Assembly (NCBI GenBank): GCA_963619835.1
Contig: CAVEYD010000039.1
Span: 1 to 9,243 of the forward strand
Length of the DNA: 9,243 nt
Direction: 5' to 3'
From: Fimimonas sp963619835
GTDB taxonomy: Bacteria; Bacillota; Clostridia; Christensenellales; CAG-314
Shown here: one piece after another, positions 6,290 to 9,243 of the stretch
How positions within the stretch are numbered: the first letter of the stretch is position 1
Layout: each line of letters starts with the position of its first letter
Notes under the pieces: generated by a model
What the model saw: the letters and a program-made list of their open reading frames with translations, nothing else
The model's database searches: none
What the model was told of the DNA's origin: nothing
Program-made: the position numbers and the translations under genes

Positions 6290-6466
6290 CACAAAAAGCA
6301 AATGCAAGCCGAAGAGCAAGCACCAAGCACAAGCCTAACTGCAACACCGAAAGCAATCACACAAATGCAAAGTTATCGGCAAACATCAAAAGTAAGCTTG
6401 TCCGCAATCACACAAATGCAAAGTTATCGGCAAGCACCAAGCACAAGCCTATCGGCAAGTCCCAAG
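6290..6466. repeat. Tandem 51/63-bp repeat array in the surface-gene leader
   Basis: The array has three units: 6290-6340, 6353-6403 and 6404-6454. The first 30 bases of units two and three are identical (6353-6382 and 6404-6433). A 22-base block is identical between units one and three (6316-6337 and 6430-6451). Units one and three are each followed by a related 12-base piece (6341-6352 and 6455-6466, 8 of 12 matching), so the full unit is 63 bp and the middle one is shortened. Read on the + strand, the unit is 17 codons long and stays in frame. It lies between the promoter at 6513-6541 and the start at 6273, so it would be transcribed as leader RNA on the - strand. Confidence 0.85.
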
Positions 6467-6512
6467 TGCAGGTTTTCGACATGCTTTATATGTTTATATG
6501 TATACATTATGT

Positions 6513-6541
6513 ATTATATCAAAATACTAATTATTTTTCAA
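6513..6541 (-). promoter_or_regulatory. Strong sigma-A type promoter of the surface protein gene
   Basis: On the - strand, TTGAAA (6541-6536) is followed by 17 bases and a perfect TATAAT (6518-6513), preceded by the TG of an extended -10. Transcription would start near 6506, within the palindrome ATGTATACAT (6498-6507). That gives a leader of about 230 bases before the start codon at 6273, which contains the repeat array. Confidence 0.8.
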
Positions 6542-6666
6542 CAAAAAAACTTCAATTTTCTTAAAACATTATTGCAAGCATTTGCCCTAAAAACAAACTC
6601 AACAAAAAAATATTAAAAATTTTCAAAAAATTTTGTAAAAAAGCGAATCAGTTGGCATGTTTACTG

Positions 6667-6675
6667 TGGTATGAT
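6667..6675 (+). promoter_or_regulatory. Candidate extended -10 promoter for the phage-like genes
   Basis: TGGTATGAT gives TATGAT (6670-6675) with an upstream TG. No good -35 hexamer stands 16-18 bases before it. It lies about 120 bases before the first phage-like start codon. The stretch between it and the divergent surface-gene promoter (about 6542-6660) is AT-rich and otherwise shows nothing. Confidence 0.35.
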
Positions 6676-6733
6676 GGTCTTGTAAATTAGAACATTTGTT
6701 CGACACCAACGAAAAATGCACTAATTTTTTACG

Positions 6734-6768
6734 CAAAAGCTCAAGCCCCTTCCACAAACAAGCTTTTG
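6734..6768 (+). promoter_or_regulatory. Inverted repeat in the leader of the HTH gene
   Basis: CAAAAGCT (6734-6741) and AGCTTTTG (6761-6768) are perfect 8-bp inverted arms around a 19-base loop, ending 12 bases before the AAGGAG ribosome site. No T run follows, so it is not a standard terminator. It could be a hairpin affecting translation or an operator for the encoded regulator; neither is shown. Confidence 0.45.
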
Positions 6769-6792
6769 TAAACCACAAACAAGGAGATGATA

Positions 6793-7269
6793 ATGACTTA
6801 CGAAGCGGAAATTCTAATCGGCGCATCCAAAATGGAGGCGTTAGTTCGGTTATGCCAAGAGGCGTACAAAAATATAGCGGTGCATTCCTATTTTACGGAT
6901 TTTTGGCGAGACGGCACTATGGGACAGCTCGAAACCATGGAAAACTACCAACAAATGCAAAATCGTTTTCAAAAGCTAATTGACGTAGTGCAAAACTCAC
7001 TCAGCCAAATGCCCAAGGCATACAAAAATTTACTCATACAAATTTATCTTTTGCATGCAAAAAAGCGAAATATATGCAAAAAGTACAAAATAACTCAGCA
7101 AAACTTATACGGAAAGATTCGCAAAGCCAACATGATGTTTTACGACGGACTAAAAAAGCAAGGAGCGGACTACAATTGGTTCAAAACAACCTACAGCGAC
7201 ATTGATTTTTCGGAAATCTGTCTAAGCTTACCCAAAGTGCAAACAAATTGTTCGTTCAATGCTTTTTGA
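6793..7269 (+). CDS. Phage-type HTH protein, sigma region 4/ArpU-like
   Basis: A 158-residue protein that I do not assign to an exact family. Residues 10-72 are largely helical and end in the MQNRFQKLIDVVQNSL segment. Residues 74-118 (MPKAYKNLLIQIYLLHAKKRNICKKYKITQQNLYG and on) look like a sigma region 4 helix-turn-helix, with the recognition helix near TQQNLYGKIRKA. Small proteins of this kind (ArpU and sigma-like late regulators) often lie just before terminase genes in Bacillota phages, as here. AAGGAG (6781-6786) lies six bases before ATG 6793; the in-frame ATG at 6787 abuts the ribosome site and is unlikely to be used. A DNA-binding role is inferred; a small terminase subunit is an alternative. 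Confidence 0.6.
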   Translation: MTYEAEILIGASKMEALVRLCQEAYKNIAVHSYFTDFWRDGTMGQLETMENYQQMQNRFQKLIDVVQNSLSQMPKAYKNLLIQIYLLHAKKRNICKKYKITQQNLYGKIRKANMMFYDGLKKQGADYNWFKTTYSDIDFSEICLSLPKVQTNCSFNAF

Positions 7270-7409
7270 TTTTTCTCAATTTTTCTACAACTCAATCAAA
7301 TTGCAAAACAAAAAATCGAAAGAATTGTAAAGAAACAGAAAAATTCAAAATCTTACAAAACACAAATCTTTTCTCAATTTTTGCCATAAATAAAAAACAA
7401 CCCCAAAAA

Positions 7410-8825
7410 ATGACTTCAAACATAGTTCAACAACTCAAAAAAATCGAAGCCGAACAACAAAAACGGCAAAATTACCCACTTTTTCGGTACAACAAGAGCA
7501 AAATTCATCAAAAACAGATGGCATTTCACAAATGTTCAAAGCGAAATCGTTGGGTATTTGGCGGAAATCGAAGCGGAAAAACCGAGTGCGGAGCAGTCGA
7601 AACGGTATGGCTTGCACTCGGCACACATCCGTTCCGCGTAAACAAACCGGTTGATTGTTGGGTAGTCTCACTTTCGCAACAAGTCCAGCGAGACGTTGCA
7701 CAGCAAAAAATTCTATACTACTTGCCCAAAGACAAAATTGTCAAAATCGTCATGCAACAGGGCAGTCGCGACAGTCCCACCGATGGTGTAATCGACTACA
7801 TTTTAGTCAAAAACATTTTTGGCACAACCTCAAAAATAGGTTTCAAAAGTTGCGAGGCGGGACGGGAAAAATTCCAAGGCACAAGTTTAGATTTTGTTTG
7901 GTTTGACGAAGAACCCCCTTACGACATTTACCAAGAATGCAAAATGCGTCTCATCGACCGTTGCGGACACATGTTTGGCACAATGACGCCTCTCAAGGGA
8001 CTCAGTTGGGTGTACGACGAAATCTATCTCAACAAGCACAATTCCAAAGAAGTGTGGTGTCAGTTCATGGAATGGGCCGATAACCCTTTTTTGTCGGCGG
8101 AAGAAGTGCAAAGTCTAACCGAAACTATGCCCGGCGACGAACTCGACTCTCGCCGTTACGGACATTTTACCACAGCAAACGGCTTAGTCTACACCGAATT
8201 CGATCCAAGTATTCACGTCATCGAGCCGTTCGACGTTCCGCCCGATTGGCAAGACATTTTGTCCATCGATCCGGGACTCAACAATCCGCTCAGTTGCCAT
8301 TGGTATGCGCAGGACTACGACGGCAACGTCTATGTTGTTGCGGAGCATTTTCAAGCGCAAAAAGACGTAGTGTATCATGCCCAAAAAATTAAACAAATTT
8401 CCAAAAATTTAGGATGGAAAACCGATCCCCATGGACGCATCGTCGCACTAATCGATTCGGCGGCAAATCAACACACGTTAAACGGCAAAAGTAGTGTTGC
8501 CGAGCTTTTCACCGAAAACGGAATTTTAGTCAACACCCACGTAAACAAAAATTTGTACACAGGCATAAGCAAAGTCAAAAATTTACTTTCACAAAACGGC
8601 AAACCAAAACTTTTTATATTCAGCTCATGCACCAACTTAATAAGGGAACTTAAAGGCTATTTTTGGAGTAGTGGCGATACCCCAATAAAGCGAGACGATC
8701 ACGCCCTTGACGAGCTTCGCTACTATGCTTGCTACCGCACTCAAAAAACACTTTTGCCACAAAAAACGGCAGTGCAACTCGATAAGGAACGTATTATTCG
8801 TCAAGCCTATCACCGCACATTTTAA
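7410..8825 (+). CDS. terL: Phage terminase large subunit (ATPase and nuclease)
   Basis: The motor that pumps DNA into phage heads and cuts it. In 471 residues the ATPase domain shows Walker A GGNRSGKT (51-58, Lys57), Walker B VWFDEE (163-168, Asp166, Glu167) and a coupling motif GTMTP (190-194). The C-terminal RNase H-like nuclease has SIDPG (Asp287), ALIDS (Asp349) and RDDHALDELRYY (Asp430, Asp434), the expected acidic metal ligands. Both domains are intact, so it looks functional. The start is uncertain: ATG 7410 has no Shine-Dalgarno, and the frame is open back to a TTG at 7248, overlapping the previous gene, but that 54-codon stretch is Lys/Asn-rich and unlike the family. It indicates a prophage or prophage remnant. 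Confidence 0.93.
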   Translation: MTSNIVQQLKKIEAEQQKRQNYPLFRYNKSKIHQKQMAFHKCSKRNRWVFGGNRSGKTECGAVETVWLALGTHPFRVNKPVDCWVVSLSQQVQRDVAQQKILYYLPKDKIVKIVMQQGSRDSPTDGVIDYILVKNIFGTTSKIGFKSCEAGREKFQGTSLDFVWFDEEPPYDIYQECKMRLIDRCGHMFGTMTPLKGLSWVYDEIYLNKHNSKEVWCQFMEWADNPFLSAEEVQSLTETMPGDELDSRRYGHFTTANGLVYTEFDPSIHVIEPFDVPPDWQDILSIDPGLNNPLSCHWYAQDYDGNVYVVAEHFQAQKDVVYHAQKIKQISKNLGWKTDPHGRIVALIDSAANQHTLNGKSSVAELFTENGILVNTHVNKNLYTGISKVKNLLSQNGKPKLFIFSSCTNLIRELKGYFWSSGDTPIKRDDHALDELRYYACYRTQKTLLPQKTAVQLDKERIIRQAYHRTF

Positions 8826-8890
8826 TTTTTTATGTTTTCCGTTACCACCTATTATTTTCCGTTGTTTTTCACTTTCTATAACACAAGTAT

Positions 8891-8919
8891 ATAATATCTA
8901 TCTCAAAAATAGATATTAT
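8891..8919. promoter_or_regulatory. Perfect 11-bp inverted repeat between terL and the next gene
   Basis: ATAATATCTAT (8891-8901) and ATAGATATTAT (8909-8919) pair over 11 bp with a 7-base loop. All but one pair of each arm is A-T and no T run follows on either strand, so it is a poor terminator. A repressor operator or an mRNA hairpin is possible. It lies in the 147-base space between terL and the partial gene at 8973. Confidence 0.5.
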
Positions 8920-8972
8920 TACACGCATAGTATTACAAAAATCACACAAAACATTACTAATCGCATTATTTT

Positions 8973-9243
8973 ATGATAGATTACAAAACAATTCTCACAA
9001 ATTGCTTGCTCAAAAGAGCCAAGGGATTCTATTGCACCGAAACCACAACCGAGTACATTTTTCAAGACGGCAAAAGAGTCAAGCAAAAGCAAAAATGCAC
9101 AAAAAAGTACGTTTTGCCGGACGTCAATTCGGCAAAAATTCTAATGGAATTTAATGCCCTTGACGACGTTTCCACCTTAACCGACGAACAGCTTCAAGTG
9201 GAAAAACTTCGTTTACTTAAGTTGCTTAGCGACTACGAAAATC
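8973..9243 (+). CDS. Partial phage protein resembling terminase small subunit tails
   Basis: An open frame of 90 codons from ATG 8973 that runs off the window, so its length is unknown. The N-terminal part (KTILTNCLLKRAKGFYCTET, then EYIFQDGKRVKQKQK and KKYVLPDVNSAKILMEF) matches the pattern I know from the C-terminal region of many Bacillota phage terminase small subunits: a Lys/Ala-Gly-aromatic start, Glu-Thr, a charged variable strand, then a Pro-Asp segment before a helix. A helical segment (70-88) follows. No Shine-Dalgarno is visible, and the frame is closed by a stop at 8958-8960. If correct, it would interact with the large subunit, but here it follows terL rather than preceding it. 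Identification is by resemblance only. Confidence 0.5.
   Translation, partial: MIDYKTILTNCLLKRAKGFYCTETTTEYIFQDGKRVKQKQKCTKKYVLPDVNSAKILMEFNALDDVSTLTDEQLQVEKLRLLKLLSDYEN

Noticed and set aside
6290..6466. Possible CRISPR array
   Set aside because: Repeats are contiguous and modular, the segments between them are also related, and there are no unique spacers of constant length and no cas genes.
6215..6616. Open frame of 133 codons covering the repeat array on the + strand
   Set aside because: It overlaps the signal peptide region of the surface gene, has no ribosome site, and its second half is low-complexity AT-rich translation; kept only as a finding about frame.
8891..8919. Terminator for terL
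   Set aside because: The stem is almost all A-T and no T run follows on either strand, so it is listed only as an inverted repeat.

Overview
The window comes from an AT-rich bacterium, most likely a low-GC Bacillota member of clostridial type. Three things point there: the rplU-prp-rpmA order with the Bacillota L27 N-terminal extension and its dedicated protease, strong GGAGG-type ribosome binding sites, and T-rich intrinsic terminators after perfect stems. A run of 10 Ns at 3219-3228 marks an assembly join, so the left (1-3218) and right (3229-9243) parts are not proven to be neighbours in the genome.

Left part, all on the + strand. A promoter and a putative L21 leader precede rplU (L21), prp (the cysteine protease that trims L27) and rpmA (L27), closed by a strong terminator. 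obg, which often follows rpmA in Bacillota, is absent here. Next comes a likely two-gene unit: an OGG1-type 8-oxoguanine DNA glycosylase with its recognition and catalytic residues intact, then a NYN/LabA-like putative nuclease with a long acidic Gln/Ala/Pro-rich tail. This unit ends at another strong terminator.

Right part, first half, - strand. A TIM-barrel sugar phosphate isomerase/epimerase-like protein (3384-4253) lies downstream of a large secreted, C-terminally membrane-anchored protein (4342-6273) with a possible propeller-like ectodomain and SH3-like modules. A terminator separates the two. The surface gene has a near-consensus promoter (TTGAAA-N17-TATAAT) about 240 bases before its start, so its mRNA should have a long 5' leader filled by a 51/63-bp tandem repeat array.

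Right part, second half, + strand. This is phage-derived: a small helix-turn-helix/sigma region 4-like protein, a complete terminase large subunit with ATPase and nuclease motifs, and the start of a protein resembling terminase small subunit tails, which runs off the window. The large-before-small order is atypical. No integrase, attachment site, insertion sequence, tRNA, rRNA or CRISPR array was recognised.

No wholly new system is demonstrated. The best leads are the repeat-filled leader of the surface gene, which shares a 21-base identity with the NYN gene, the altered acidic motif and triplicated helical motif of the NYN protein, and the atypical packaging-gene arrangement.
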